From Bryobacteraceae bacterium (lineage in GTDB: Bacteria > Acidobacteriota > Terriglobia > Bryobacterales > Bryobacteraceae): DNA of 64,000 bases. The stretch is from assembly GCA_025056455.1 (NCBI GenBank), contig JANWVY010000009.1, positions 62,001 through 126,000 on the forward strand. The letters are read 5' to 3'. The notes beneath the pieces are model-generated. The model searched no databases. It worked only from the letters and a program-made list of their open reading frames with translations, and had not been told where the DNA came from. Positions 25,347-34,518 of the stretch are shown one piece after another; position 1 is the first letter of the stretch, and the number at the start of each line of letters is the position of its first letter. The position numbers were made by a program, and so were the translations under genes.

Positions 25347-26657
25347 ATGATGCGAAAGCGATTCTTATGGAAACTCCGTGATTCTGAGATCATCCTTGGC
25401 GACCGTACGCTCCTAGTCGGCATTCTCAACGTAACGCCAGATTCCTTCTCTGATGGTGGCCGGTATCAGGATCCGGACCGCGCCTACGCCAGGGCGCTCG
25501 AACTCGAGGCGCTCGGTGCGGACATTCTTGATATTGGGGCGGAATCGACGCGTCCCGGTTCTGAGCGCATTTCTGAAAGCGAGGAAATTCGCCGCCTGAT
25601 TCCGGTGTTGAAAAAACTGCGGGGCAAGTTAAGCATTCCGATTTCTGTGGATACTTACAAGTCTGGTGTTGCGGCGCGCGCTCTGGATCTTGGAGTAGCC
25701 ATCATCAATGACCCCTCCGGCTTGACCTTCGACCCGCAACTGGCGAAAGTGGTAGCCCAGGCCGGCGCTGGATTGGTTTTAAATCACATGCGAGGAACGC
25801 CCGAGACCTGGGCGCGTCTGCCTTCGCTGAAGAATCCCACCAGCGCAGTTTGCGGCGACCTGGCGGCCTCGGTACACCGGGCGACGCGATTTCACGTGGA
25901 CCGGGCGCGATTAGTCGTAGACCCGGGACTCGGTTTCGGCAAACGAAAAGAAGAAAACAGCCGTTTGATTGCTGAGCTTCCTGAGTTGTCGAAAGAGTTG
26001 GATCTCCCGGTCATGGTTGGACCGTCCCGGAAAAGCTTCTTGAGACAAGAAACGGACATCGAGACGACGTTTGCTACGGCGGCTGCGGTTGCGGCGTCTA
26101 TCCTGCGAGGCGCCCATCTAGTGCGTGTCCACGACGTGAAAGAAATGTTGGCCGTTATCCGCGTGGCGGATCAAATCTTGATGGCGCAACCGGAGAAGAT
26201 TTTCGAAGAACCTGCCCCTTATCGGAAAGTTCCAAGCCGGGAACCGTTGCGCGTCAAGGGCCGGAAAGCTTCGCCTCGGGAGCAATCGCCGGCAGAGCCT
26301 GCCCAGGCTGTGCCGCCGCGTCCTGTGGTGGCTCCAGTGACGAAAACAGCCGCTCCGGCCGGGCCAGCCATGAAGGTTTTGAAGGTCCCCCGGGCTCAAA
26401 AGAAAGCGGCGCCTTCGCTGGAGACAACGTCTGAGGTTGTCGAAACGGCGGAGGCATCCACTCGAGCGGCGCAGAGTGAGAAAAGTGAGAAAGAGGAAAG
26501 GGCGGTGCCTAGCGGCGGATGGGGTCCGGTTCGGCGCCCTTCCGTTCCTACCAGTGCCGGCTTGCAAACAGGGCCGGACAGCACATACGAGGATCGCTCC
26601 GCAGAGGCGAAAGAAACTTCCATCGCTTCGGAGGAAGCGCCAGTGAGCGAGTCCTGA
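25347..26657 (+). CDS. folP: dihydropteroate synthase with long disordered C-terminal tail
   Basis: Joins p-aminobenzoate to the pterin diphosphate in folate synthesis. Residues 1-280 are a complete enzyme: VGILNVTPDSFSDGG, ILDIGAESTRPG, ISVDTYKSGVA, IINDPSG, VVDPGLGFGK and VGPSRKSFL. Residues about 285-436 are an additional tail rich in Ala, Pro, Lys, Glu and Ser without a recognisable fold (for example SREPLRVKGRKASPRE, PVVAPVTKTAAPAG). Most DHPS proteins end near 280 residues. The tail is in the same frame with no sign of frameshift. Two adjacent ATGs (25347, 25350) are possible starts. Confidence 0.93.
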   Translation: MMRKRFLWKLRDSEIILGDRTLLVGILNVTPDSFSDGGRYQDPDRAYARALELEALGADILDIGAESTRPGSERISESEEIRRLIPVLKKLRGKLSIPISVDTYKSGVAARALDLGVAIINDPSGLTFDPQLAKVVAQAGAGLVLNHMRGTPETWARLPSLKNPTSAVCGDLAASVHRATRFHVDRARLVVDPGLGFGKRKEENSRLIAELPELSKELDLPVMVGPSRKSFLRQETDIETTFATAAAVAASILRGAHLVRVHDVKEMLAVIRVADQILMAQPEKIFEEPAPYRKVPSREPLRVKGRKASPREQSPAEPAQAVPPRPVVAPVTKTAAPAGPAMKVLKVPRAQKKAAPSLETTSEVVETAEASTRAAQSEKSEKEERAVPSGGWGPVRRPSVPTSAGLQTGPDSTYEDRSAEAKETSIASEEAPVSES

Positions 26658-26666
26658 GGAATCGTG

Positions 26667-27488
26667 ATGCGGCCTGACCCGGATCCGCAGGCGCTTTTAC
26701 AGCGCATTCTGCAAAGCCCTGGCTTTCGCCAGTCGCCACCGCATCAAGCCCTGCTTCAGTATATCTGCGGGCTCACGCAAGGCGGCGAGTTTGAAGCGCT
26801 CCAGGAGCACGACATCGGGGTCCGGTTGTTTGGGCTGGCGCCTGGTTACGACGTCCAGGCGCAACCACTTGTCCGGCGTCTGACCGAGGAAACGCGCGAG
26901 CTCTTAGCGGACTACTTTCGCCAGCAAGGCCATCGCGAGCCGCTGCGTTTGGCCATCCCCAAGGGAGAGTATCGCGCGTTTTTTTATCAAGCTTCACCCG
27001 AAGAACTTGATCCTGAGCCCCTCCAAGCGCTGGTTCAGTTTTGGGCCCCTTACCTGTCAGTCGATGCGCGCAATTATCTGGTACACGGGCAGCTTGCAGG
27101 CGATCAAGTTTCGATTCCTGAAGCGTACGCCCTGATAAAGGTGGCGAGTGTCTTTGAAAAACAACACGGGGCTTTAGAGATTCGAGCGATTGAATCCTTC
27201 GACCTTGGCGATTTGCGCGGGGTGAACCTAATTCTGCTCGGAACTGCTGACAACAACAGCCTGTTGAAGGCAGCGCTTGACGACCGCCCGGCACAGGCCT
27301 TGGTAAAGCGCCTGGCCGCCGCGCCGTTCCAAGGCACCGTTACCGTAATCACGGGACCCGACGCAGAGAGCGTGTTGCAAGCAGCAACCTTTGCGACCTC
27401 CGAAGAGTCGCTGGCGAGAATGCGAGACCGAGCCCTCGCATCTGACTTTCCGCCGGATTTCGAATTCAAAATTCGAGGAGAAATTTAA
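26667..27488 (+). CDS. protein with Acidobacteria-type winged-helix-like N-terminal domain
   Basis: A 273-residue protein. Residues 1-105 match the domain that in Acidobacteria stands at the front of many TPR or cyclase-like signalling proteins: a helical start with SPPHQALLQYICGLTQGGEF, then EHDIGVRLFGLAPGYDVQAQ, VRRLTEETRELLADYF and LRLAIPKGEYRAFF. The remaining 165 residues include LRGVNLILLGTADNNSLLKA and GTVTVITGP, which look alpha/beta, but I recognise no enzyme. The ATG at 26667 has GAGGA six bases upstream; a GTG three bases earlier is also open. It sits between folP and a glycosyltransferase, with 32 bases to the latter. Confidence 0.7.
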   Translation: MRPDPDPQALLQRILQSPGFRQSPPHQALLQYICGLTQGGEFEALQEHDIGVRLFGLAPGYDVQAQPLVRRLTEETRELLADYFRQQGHREPLRLAIPKGEYRAFFYQASPEELDPEPLQALVQFWAPYLSVDARNYLVHGQLAGDQVSIPEAYALIKVASVFEKQHGALEIRAIESFDLGDLRGVNLILLGTADNNSLLKAALDDRPAQALVKRLAAAPFQGTVTVITGPDAESVLQAATFATSEESLARMRDRALASDFPPDFEFKIRGEI

Positions 27489-27520
27489 CCTCTTCCGGGC
27501 ACTAAATCACTTCGTAACTT

Positions 27521-28987
27521 GTGTCTGTGCCGTCGTTAGGGTCCTTCGACCAGTGGATTACGGCCCTGTTTGTGCCTCTGGCTTTCTGGATTTTATTCAG
27601 TGGGCTGGATGACCTGTTTGTCGACGCAGTGTGCCTGTTCACTTGGATCACAGACCGCCTTCTTTACGGCGAGGCGGATTTCCGCCTCGAAAAAGAGCTC
27701 GCATTCAGCGAGCCGCAGAGGCGTATCGCCATTCTTGTCCCTCTCTGGCAAGAAGCGGCGATCATCGGTCCGATGGTGCGCAGTAATCAGGCGCGCATCC
27801 TCTATCAAAATTACGACTTCTTTCTGGGTGTCTACCCGAACGATCCGGATACGGCCAGCGAGGCGCGGCAACTGGCGCTTGAGTTCTCTAACGTGCACGT
27901 CGCCTGTTGCGGACATCCTGGGCCCACTTCGAAGGCCGACTGTTTGAACTCTCTTTACCGCCACTTGCTCCAATTCGAGAAACAAAGGAGCGTACAGTTT
28001 CAAATTTTTGTCATCCACGATGCAGAGGATGTGATTCATCCTCAGGCGTTGCATTGGCTGAACTACTGGATTGGGCTGTATGACATGGTGCAGATTCCGG
28101 TACTGCCACTGCCAACACCGTTACGACAACTCACCCATGGCATCTATTGCGACGAATTCGCGGAATTCCAGCTCAAGGACATGCCAGGACGTCAAATTCT
28201 CCAAGGTTTCATCCCCTCAAACGGTGTTGGCACAGGCTACTCTCGATGGGCCATGGATCAACTCGCAGGCTCCAACGGTACCCCTTTCGATGCAGACTCT
28301 TTGACAGAAGATTATGAAAACGGCTTTCAGCTCCACTTTCTCGGAGCGACGCAGTTCTTCATGCCGGTCCGTTTCGACCAAAAGCAGCCTGTTGCCACGC
28401 GCGAATATTTTCCGCAAAGGGCGCCAGCAGCAATCCGGCAGCGGAGCCGTTGGGTGACTGGGATTGCTCTACAAAGTTGGGCCCGGCACGGATTTCGCGG
28501 CGGCCTTGGAACCAAGTACTGGCTCTGGCGTGACCGCAAGGGGCTGGTGGGAAACCCTGTCAGCATGTTGACGACAATCATGTTCTGCTACGGAGGTGTG
28601 AGCTGGGTTTGCAGCCGGTTTACGGGAGGAGGCTGGGGACTCGGGCAGCTAGCGGATTCGCCCTTCGTGCTTTATCTGCTAGGAATGACCACCATCTTGC
28701 AGCTGTTGCATTTGGGTGTGCGGACTTGGTGCAGCGCCCGCATTTACGGCTGGCGATTTGCCTCCCTGACTCCGCTCCGCACCCTTTATGCCAACTACAT
28801 TAACTTTCGCGCTACCGTCTCCGCAGTCCGACAATACGCTTGGTCCCGGCTGAGCGGCCAGCCTCTTCGCTGGAGGAAAACCGAGCACATCTATCCAGCT
28901 TGGACTCCACTAGCGCACGGCAATCCAACCGTGTCTTGCTTCGGGTCCAGTCCCCAAGCACAGAACCCCAACCAGCTGGCGTTTTGA
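27521..28987 (+). CDS. NfrB-like membrane glycosyltransferase (GT2)
   Basis: A 488-residue membrane protein resembling the N-terminal glycosyltransferase of phage N4 receptor component NfrB. Residues 15-45 form the first membrane segment; the GT-A domain follows with RIAILVPLWQEAAIIGPM, HDAEDVIHP (Asp 167-Asp 170, metal site), TEDYENG (263-264, catalytic base region) and QRSRW (307-311, product-chain motif of processive GT2 enzymes). Further hydrophobic segments lie at residues 345-410. The cyclic-di-GMP-binding MshEN domain present at the end of NfrB is missing. It probably polymerises or transfers a sugar at the inner membrane for a surface glycan. The start is the GTG at 27521. Confidence 0.85.
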   Translation: MSVPSLGSFDQWITALFVPLAFWILFSGLDDLFVDAVCLFTWITDRLLYGEADFRLEKELAFSEPQRRIAILVPLWQEAAIIGPMVRSNQARILYQNYDFFLGVYPNDPDTASEARQLALEFSNVHVACCGHPGPTSKADCLNSLYRHLLQFEKQRSVQFQIFVIHDAEDVIHPQALHWLNYWIGLYDMVQIPVLPLPTPLRQLTHGIYCDEFAEFQLKDMPGRQILQGFIPSNGVGTGYSRWAMDQLAGSNGTPFDADSLTEDYENGFQLHFLGATQFFMPVRFDQKQPVATREYFPQRAPAAIRQRSRWVTGIALQSWARHGFRGGLGTKYWLWRDRKGLVGNPVSMLTTIMFCYGGVSWVCSRFTGGGWGLGQLADSPFVLYLLGMTTILQLLHLGVRTWCSARIYGWRFASLTPLRTLYANYINFRATVSAVRQYAWSRLSGQPLRWRKTEHIYPAWTPLAHGNPTVSCFGSSPQAQNPNQLAF

Positions 28988-29038
28988 GAAAAGCGCGGAT
29001 CTGTTAAGGTAGGGAACGATCCTGTGCGAAACTGAAAG

Positions 29039-30115
29039 TTGGAACCTAGCGTTCGACCAGATGTTTTTGTCGTTGGTGGCGGAATCATCGGGTGTTCCAT
29101 CGCGTGGCGGCTCTCCCAGCGAGGCCTGAAAGTGGCCATTTGCGACGAAAAGGAATTGGGGCGCGAGGGCAGCTGGGCTGGAGCGGGAATGCTTGTGCCG
29201 GGCTCTGAATTTGACAAGCCGGGCCCCGGGCTTGCTCTGGCTAAAGAGAGTTTGGATCTTTACCCTGAGTTCGTGACGGCCTTAGAAGAGGAATCCGGTA
29301 AACAAATTGACTTCACCCGCTGTGGAGCGCTTGAGATTGCGGACTCGCCAGCTGATTTTTATGAGCTGGAGCAGCGCGCACGGGCTCAAGCCACCCTCGG
29401 TATTTCGTTTGAATTGATCAAGCCCGGTGATTTGCCGCGGTTTCTCCGGCCTGGCCTGAGTGGCGCCATCTATTATTCTGGGGATGCACAGGTCGACCCT
29501 CGCTCCCTGATGCGCGCTCTCGAAACCGCGTTGAGCCGGCGGCGAGTCGAGCAGATCAAGAACAACGGGGCGATCCAGATTGATGTGTCGGGTGCTAGGC
29601 CTGTGGTGCGGCTGCGTTCGGGTGACCAACGAGAAAGCGACCATGTGGTGCTTGCAGCGGGCGCTTGGACCACGTCGATTCGCTGCGTTGGACGAAATCT
29701 ACCCGCCATCCCAGCCGCTTTTCCTGTCAAAGGGCACTTGGTCGGCTACCACCTTCCTTCCCGTTCACTGCCTCATATTCTCCGGTTTCGCCACACCTAT
29801 GTCGTGCAGCGGAGCTCGGGCTACACCGTGGCGGGAGCGACTGTGGAGTATGAAGGCTTTAATCGGAGCGTTGAGCTCGGCAAAGCGCGGCAGCTGGCCA
29901 AGCAGGCCTACGAACTTGCGCCCGGCTTGCTTCCCGCTGAACCCTGTGATGTGTGGATGGGGTTCCGGCCGGGCGTTGACGCCGGCGGCCCGCAGATTGG
30001 CCGTTGGGGAGACTCCAACCTGTGGCTCGCCTACGGGCACTTCCGAAATGGAATCCTACTAGCGCCTGTCACGGCTCTCCGGATGGCGGAGATGATCGTC
30101 CGTGCTGACGCCTGA
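29039..30115 (+). CDS. thiO: glycine oxidase-like FAD-dependent oxidoreductase
   Basis: A 358-residue DAO-family flavoprotein. The dinucleotide-binding motif VGGGIIGCSIAWRLSQRG is at the N-terminus, followed by EGSWAGAGMLVPG, the FAD second motif LAAGAWTTSI and VKGHLVGY, and C-terminal GFRPGVDAGGPQIG and YGHFRNGILLAP, which match the ThiO type. ThiO oxidises glycine to the imine used for the thiazole of thiamine; other thi genes are not in the window, so a different small amino acid is possible. The start is a TTG at 29039. Its last 57 bases overlap the convergent ABC-F gene. Confidence 0.87.
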   Translation: MEPSVRPDVFVVGGGIIGCSIAWRLSQRGLKVAICDEKELGREGSWAGAGMLVPGSEFDKPGPGLALAKESLDLYPEFVTALEEESGKQIDFTRCGALEIADSPADFYELEQRARAQATLGISFELIKPGDLPRFLRPGLSGAIYYSGDAQVDPRSLMRALETALSRRRVEQIKNNGAIQIDVSGARPVVRLRSGDQRESDHVVLAAGAWTTSIRCVGRNLPAIPAAFPVKGHLVGYHLPSRSLPHILRFRHTYVVQRSSGYTVAGATVEYEGFNRSVELGKARQLAKQAYELAPGLLPAEPCDVWMGFRPGVDAGGPQIGRWGDSNLWLAYGHFRNGILLAPVTALRMAEMIVRADA

Positions 30116-32038
30116 TTCGAGGGCTTGCAGAACTTCTTCCCATTCGGACATGCTAGTTTCCAGTTCAGAGCGTTGCTGGTCGAGAAGTGCTGCCAGTCTC
30201 ACGGCGTTTTCCGCGGTGGTGAACACAGCGAGCTCACGTTCGGTTTGGGCGATCGCTTGCTCAAGCTCAGCGATGCGGGACTCAAGAGCCTGACAGCGAT
30301 CCTGCATCTGCTTGAGTTTGATCGGGTTGATGCGTTTACCAGAAGCTTTCGCCTCGTATTTTTCCACGCTTGGCTCGCCGCCACCAGGTTGTCGATGGTT
30401 GACTGCGTTCGGTGGTAGCGCAGTGCCAGCAGTTTCTTGCTGCTTGCGGAAGAGGTAGTCTTCGTAGTTTCCCGGATAAACGCGCACTTCGCCCCCACCA
30501 ACTTCAAAGATCTTGCTTGCCAGGCGGTCGATAAAATAGCGATCGTGAGAGACGAAGACTAGTGTTCCCTGAAATTCTTCGAGGGCGTTTAACAACACGT
30601 CTTTGGCCCGCATGTCAAGATGATTGGTGGGCTCATCCAGCAAGAGGAAATTGGAAGGGCGCAACAGGAGACGGGCAAGAGCATAGCGATTGCGCTCGCC
30701 GCCCGAGAGCACGCCAATCCGCTTGAAGACGTCGTCAGCCGAAAACAAAAAGCAGCCCAGTAAGCTGCGAAGCTCAGTTTGTGTGCGCGATCCAGCGATG
30801 CTCGTCAAATCGTCGAGAATCCGCGCCTCAGGATCAAGTTCCTTGTACTGATCCTGCGCAAAGTAGTCGATTTCCACGTTGTGGCCTAAGTTGTACTGGC
30901 CCGCGGAAAGCGGCTCCACTTGCGCTAGCAGTTTGATCAGCGTCGACTTGCCCGCGCCATTTGGACCCACTAAGGCAATCCGGTCGCCGCGCTCGATGCG
31001 GAAGCTAACGTCGCGTAGCACTTCCTTTGCACCGTAGCGTTTGTACACTCCGACGAATTCCGCCACCACGCGACCGCTGGGCTTCGGTTGTGGGAAGGAG
31101 AAGTGAATGGTCTCCTCCTCCGGAGGGATCTCCACCCGCTCCATCTTCTCGAGCTCCTTAATCCGGCTCTGTACCTGTTTTGCCTTGGTGGCTTGGTAGC
31201 GAAACCGGTTGATGAAGGTCTCGAGCTGTTCAATCCGCTCGTTCTGGTTTCGGGCGACCGCTTTCCAGTGATCCAGTCTTTCTTGTTTGAGCTGAAGATA
31301 CTTTGTGTAGTTGCCGGGATAAAACCAGACGCGCTTGTTCCAGATCTCCACTAGTTTTTCGGTGGTTACGTCAAGGAAGTAGCGATCGTGAGAAATCACG
31401 ATGTAGGCAAAGGGATAGTTGTGCAAATATTCCTCTAGCCAGTTACGGGCTTCTAGATCCAGGTGGTTGGTGGGCTCGTCTAAAAGTAAGAGGTTGGGTT
31501 TTTCGAGCAAGAGTTTGGCTAGCGCAATGCGCATCTGCCAACCACCGGAAAATTCATCCGTCAACCGGTTCCAATCTTCCTTCCGGAATCCAAGACCGTT
31601 GAGCACGATGCCGACTTGGGATTCCACGGCGTAGCCATCGCGCGCCTGAAACGCGGTCTCAAGCGCGTGGTAGCGCTCCGCCAGTTGCTGGTATTGGGCC
31701 GAGGCCGGATCGAGCTCAGAGAGCTGGTGCGAGATCTGGTCCATTTCCTCCTGCTTTTGACGCAGTTCCTGAAACACAGAGAGGCATTCCTCAAACACCG
31801 TCCGGCCACGAAGAGTTAGCCCTTCTTGCGGGAGATAGCCAATGCGAACGTTTCTCGCCAGCGTAATTTCCCCGCGATCGAGCTGCTCGAGGCCGGCCAG
31901 GATCCTGAGCAAAGTTGACTTCCCAGTCCCGTTGCCCCCGACAATGCCCACCCGGTCCTGGGGATGAATCAGCCAGGTCAAATCCTCGAACAGAATTTTA
32001 TGGGCAAAGCGTTTTGCGGCGCCGCTTAGTTGAATCAT
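30059..32038 (-). CDS. ABC-F family ATPase (ribosome-associated type)
   Basis: A 659-residue soluble protein with two ATPase domains and no membrane segments. Domain 1: Walker A GGNGTGKST, signature FSGGWQMRIALAK, Walker B LLLLDEPTNHLD. Domain 2: GPNGAGKST, LSGGERNRYALAR, FLLLDEPTNHLD. The linker between them (LQLKQERLDHWKAVARNQNE onward) is long, charged and helical, as in ABC-F proteins that reach into the ribosomal E site. The C-terminal 90 residues form a coiled coil (MQDRCQALESRIAELEQAIA). It fits the Uup/YdiF-like group more than EttA, but subgroup and any antibiotic protection cannot be fixed by eye. Confidence 0.93.
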   Translation of the reverse strand: MIQLSGAAKRFAHKILFEDLTWLIHPQDRVGIVGGNGTGKSTLLRILAGLEQLDRGEITLARNVRIGYLPQEGLTLRGRTVFEECLSVFQELRQKQEEMDQISHQLSELDPASAQYQQLAERYHALETAFQARDGYAVESQVGIVLNGLGFRKEDWNRLTDEFSGGWQMRIALAKLLLEKPNLLLLDEPTNHLDLEARNWLEEYLHNYPFAYIVISHDRYFLDVTTEKLVEIWNKRVWFYPGNYTKYLQLKQERLDHWKAVARNQNERIEQLETFINRFRYQATKAKQVQSRIKELEKMERVEIPPEEETIHFSFPQPKPSGRVVAEFVGVYKRYGAKEVLRDVSFRIERGDRIALVGPNGAGKSTLIKLLAQVEPLSAGQYNLGHNVEIDYFAQDQYKELDPEARILDDLTSIAGSRTQTELRSLLGCFLFSADDVFKRIGVLSGGERNRYALARLLLRPSNFLLLDEPTNHLDMRAKDVLLNALEEFQGTLVFVSHDRYFIDRLASKIFEVGGGEVRVYPGNYEDYLFRKQQETAGTALPPNAVNHRQPGGGEPSVEKYEAKASGKRINPIKLKQMQDRCQALESRIAELEQAIAQTERELAVFTTAENAVRLAALLDQQRSELETSMSEWEEVLQALESGVSTDDHLRHPESRDRR

Positions 32039-32064
32039 GCGGGTGCCCAGCGAAAGCTCAGAGA

Positions 32065-33639
32065 TCAGTTTGGGCGGTGACGGATCACTTGGCCGGCCCG
32101 GGCGTCAGTTAACTTACCGTCTTCAACCGCCACGACACCATTCACCAACACCCAATCAAAACCGTCCGAATACTGGTGAGGCTGTTGGAAAGTCGCTTTG
32201 TCCTGGACCTTGGAGGGATCAAAGATGACGATGTCAGCAGCCATGCCCTCTCGGATCAGCCCGCGGTCGCGAAAACCGAAGGTACGGGCTGGCAAGGAGG
32301 TCATCCGGCGGATGGCGTCTTCGAGCGTGAGCACCTTGCGCTTCCGCACATACTCTGCCAGCACGCGGGCGTTGGTTCCGTAGGAGCGCGGGTGGGGCAT
32401 GCCCTGTCCGAACTCGCGGATTCCCCCATCGCTGGCTACCGCAGTGTGCGGATAACGCATGATGCGTTCCACGTCGGTTTCGCTCATCGAGTGATACACC
32501 ATTTGCGCCCCACCCTGCCGCATCAGGTCGAGAATGGTCTCGATTTCGGCCTCCACAGTTGCCGGCCGGCCTAGGAGGACATTGATTTCGGAGACGTTCT
32601 TGCCTTCGTACTCTCGGTTAGGGCGGAAGGTGGCAACGGTGGCGTAAGCAAAATTGGGATGTCCCAAGTGTTTGAGGCGCTCCTGCATTTCCCGGGCAAT
32701 GCGCTTGCGCGTTTCTGGGTTGGAGAGCCGTTCGAGTTGGGCTTCGCGCCCGTCCGCTAAGGCCCACGAGGGCAGGGTAATCCCCAGATTCGTGCTGGAG
32801 CGGTCATAAGGATACTGGTCCACCACCACGTCGACGCCTTGCTGGCGATATTGTTCGACGAGCGCGAGTGACTTGTCGCTAGAGCCCCACAAACGCCGGT
32901 TGTCGATTTTGAAATGCGATAGTTGGACCCGGGCGCCAGTCTCCTTGCCGACCCGCACGGCTTCCTCAATCGCATCCAAAATCTTGTCGCCTTCATCTCG
33001 CATATGGGAGGCATAGACGCCGCCATGCTTGGCCGCGGCCTTGGCCAGCGCAACCACTTCCTCAGAGTTCGAGTAGGTGCCCGGAATGTAGATTAGTCCG
33101 GTGGAGAAACCCACTGCTCCTTCTTTCATCGCGGATTCCACCAGCTCTTGCATCTGAGTGATCTCTTCCGGAGTCGCGAGACGGTTCGCCGTGCCCATCA
33201 CGCGGGAGCGAACCGTATTGTGGCCCACTAAGCTAGCGACGTTGAGTCCAAGGCCCAAGGACTCCAGCTTGGCGAACCAAGCGCCGAGCGGGAATTCGGA
33301 TCCGCCGCAGTTACCTGTCACCACGGTGGTGACGCCGTCCAGTAAGTAATTATCTCCACGCGGCACTTTTTCAACACCGCCTTCGATATGCGTATGGACG
33401 TCGATAAAACCAGGGGCAGCGACTCGCTCTTTGGCGTCAATTAGGCGAGTGGCCGTTTTGTGCGCTAAGTTCCCAATTGCGGCGATTTTTCCTTGCCGGA
33501 TCCCGATGTCGGCGCGAAACCAGGGATTCGCCGAGCCATCGAGAACCCGCGCGTTCCGAATCAGCACATCGAAATCAGCTGCCCCTACCGGCGCTACCCC
33601 CAACAACAAAACCCGCAACAACAAGACAGCGAAGATCAT
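32065..33639 (-). CDS. exported N-acyl-D-amino-acid deacylase-like amidohydrolase
   Basis: A 524-residue metal-dependent hydrolase with a signal peptide (MIFAVLLLRVLLLGVAPVGA). D-aminoacylase family motifs are visible: FDVLIRNARVLDGSANPW, PGFIDVHTHIEGG (HxH metal site), GNCGGSEFP (bridging-Cys region), GFSTGLIYIPGTYS, YASHMRDEG, ARVQLSHFKI (metal His) and AVASDGGIREFG. The C-terminus returns to the beta-sandwich (MAADIVIFDPSKVQDKATF). It may remove acyl groups from N-acyl-D-amino acids or act on related peptidoglycan fragments in the periplasm. The ATG at 33639 overlaps the accD stop by 4 bases, which fixes the start. Confidence 0.92.
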   Translation of the reverse strand: MIFAVLLLRVLLLGVAPVGAADFDVLIRNARVLDGSANPWFRADIGIRQGKIAAIGNLAHKTATRLIDAKERVAAPGFIDVHTHIEGGVEKVPRGDNYLLDGVTTVVTGNCGGSEFPLGAWFAKLESLGLGLNVASLVGHNTVRSRVMGTANRLATPEEITQMQELVESAMKEGAVGFSTGLIYIPGTYSNSEEVVALAKAAAKHGGVYASHMRDEGDKILDAIEEAVRVGKETGARVQLSHFKIDNRRLWGSSDKSLALVEQYRQQGVDVVVDQYPYDRSSTNLGITLPSWALADGREAQLERLSNPETRKRIAREMQERLKHLGHPNFAYATVATFRPNREYEGKNVSEINVLLGRPATVEAEIETILDLMRQGGAQMVYHSMSETDVERIMRYPHTAVASDGGIREFGQGMPHPRSYGTNARVLAEYVRKRKVLTLEDAIRRMTSLPARTFGFRDRGLIREGMAADIVIFDPSKVQDKATFQQPHQYSDGFDWVLVNGVVAVEDGKLTDARAGQVIRHRPN

Positions 33640-34490
33640 GTGACTGGTCCGCAAAAAAAATTCAACGCTTTCGCAATGTAAGATTTCATCTCCGACCGGT
33701 TGACAATACCGTCCAGAAAACCATGCTGCAAGAGAAACTCACTGCGCTGAAACCCCTTGGGCAACTTTTGGCGGATCGTCTGTTCGATGACGCGAGGACC
33801 CGCAAATCCGATTAAAGCTCCGGGCTCCGCAATATTGAGGTCACCCAGCATGGCGAAGCTCGCCGTCACCCCACCTGTCGTCGGGTCGGTAAGCACGCTA
33901 ATGTAAGGCACTCTGGCTTCATCCAAACGCATTAGCGCAGCGGAGATCTTAGCCAGCTGCATGAGGCTCACTGCACCTTCTTGCATGCGGGCGCCTCCCG
34001 ACGCCGAGACAATGATCAAGGGGGTGCGGTTGGCGATACAGCGTTCGATGGCACGGGTGATCTTTTCCCCCATCACGGTGCCCATGCTCCCGCCGATGAA
34101 CTTGAGTTCAAGAGCGCAGATCACCACGGTGCGCCCGGCCAGCTTGCCTTCCGCAAAGATGAGCGCGTCGGCCAGATTCAAACTCTGCTGCATTTCCGCA
34201 AGCCGGACTTTATAGGGTTTGGAATCCACGAACTCCAAAGGATCGGTCGACCGCATGCTAGCGTCGAATTCCTGGTATTCGCCATCGAACAAAAGTTTGA
34301 GCCGTGTGCGGGCGTCGATGCGGAAATGATAGTTACATTTTGGGCAGACCTGGAAGCTTTCCTCGAGCGCTTTGCGCCAAATAATCTGACCGCAACCCTC
34401 GCACTTGGTCCACAATCCCTCGGTTTTAACGGTGCGGTCACCTTCTGGTGGTGAGACAACACTCGGGGTCTTTCGGGTAAACCAAGCCAT
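33636..34490 (-). CDS. accD: acetyl-CoA carboxylase carboxyltransferase subunit beta
   Basis: With AccA it transfers carboxyl from biotin to acetyl-CoA to make malonyl-CoA for fatty acid synthesis. The start at 34490 gives MAWFTRKTP, the normal N-terminus, and 284 residues. The zinc ribbon is complete (CEGCGQ and, 20 residues later, CPKCNY). The carboxyltransferase core shows GKLAGRTVVICALELKFIGG, GEKITRAIERCIANRTPLI, VSASGGARMQEGAVSLMQLAK, LTDPTTGGVTASFAMLGD and GFAGPRVIEQT. The neighbours are rlmH upstream and the D-aminoacylase-like gene, overlapped by 4 bases, downstream. accA is not in the window. Confidence 0.96.
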   Translation of the reverse strand: MAWFTRKTPSVVSPPEGDRTVKTEGLWTKCEGCGQIIWRKALEESFQVCPKCNYHFRIDARTRLKLLFDGEYQEFDASMRSTDPLEFVDSKPYKVRLAEMQQSLNLADALIFAEGKLAGRTVVICALELKFIGGSMGTVMGEKITRAIERCIANRTPLIIVSASGGARMQEGAVSLMQLAKISAALMRLDEARVPYISVLTDPTTGGVTASFAMLGDLNIAEPGALIGFAGPRVIEQTIRQKLPKGFQRSEFLLQHGFLDGIVNRSEMKSYIAKALNFFCGPVT

Positions 34491-34518
34491 GGAATTTTGA
34501 AACGCGACATCTCCAACC

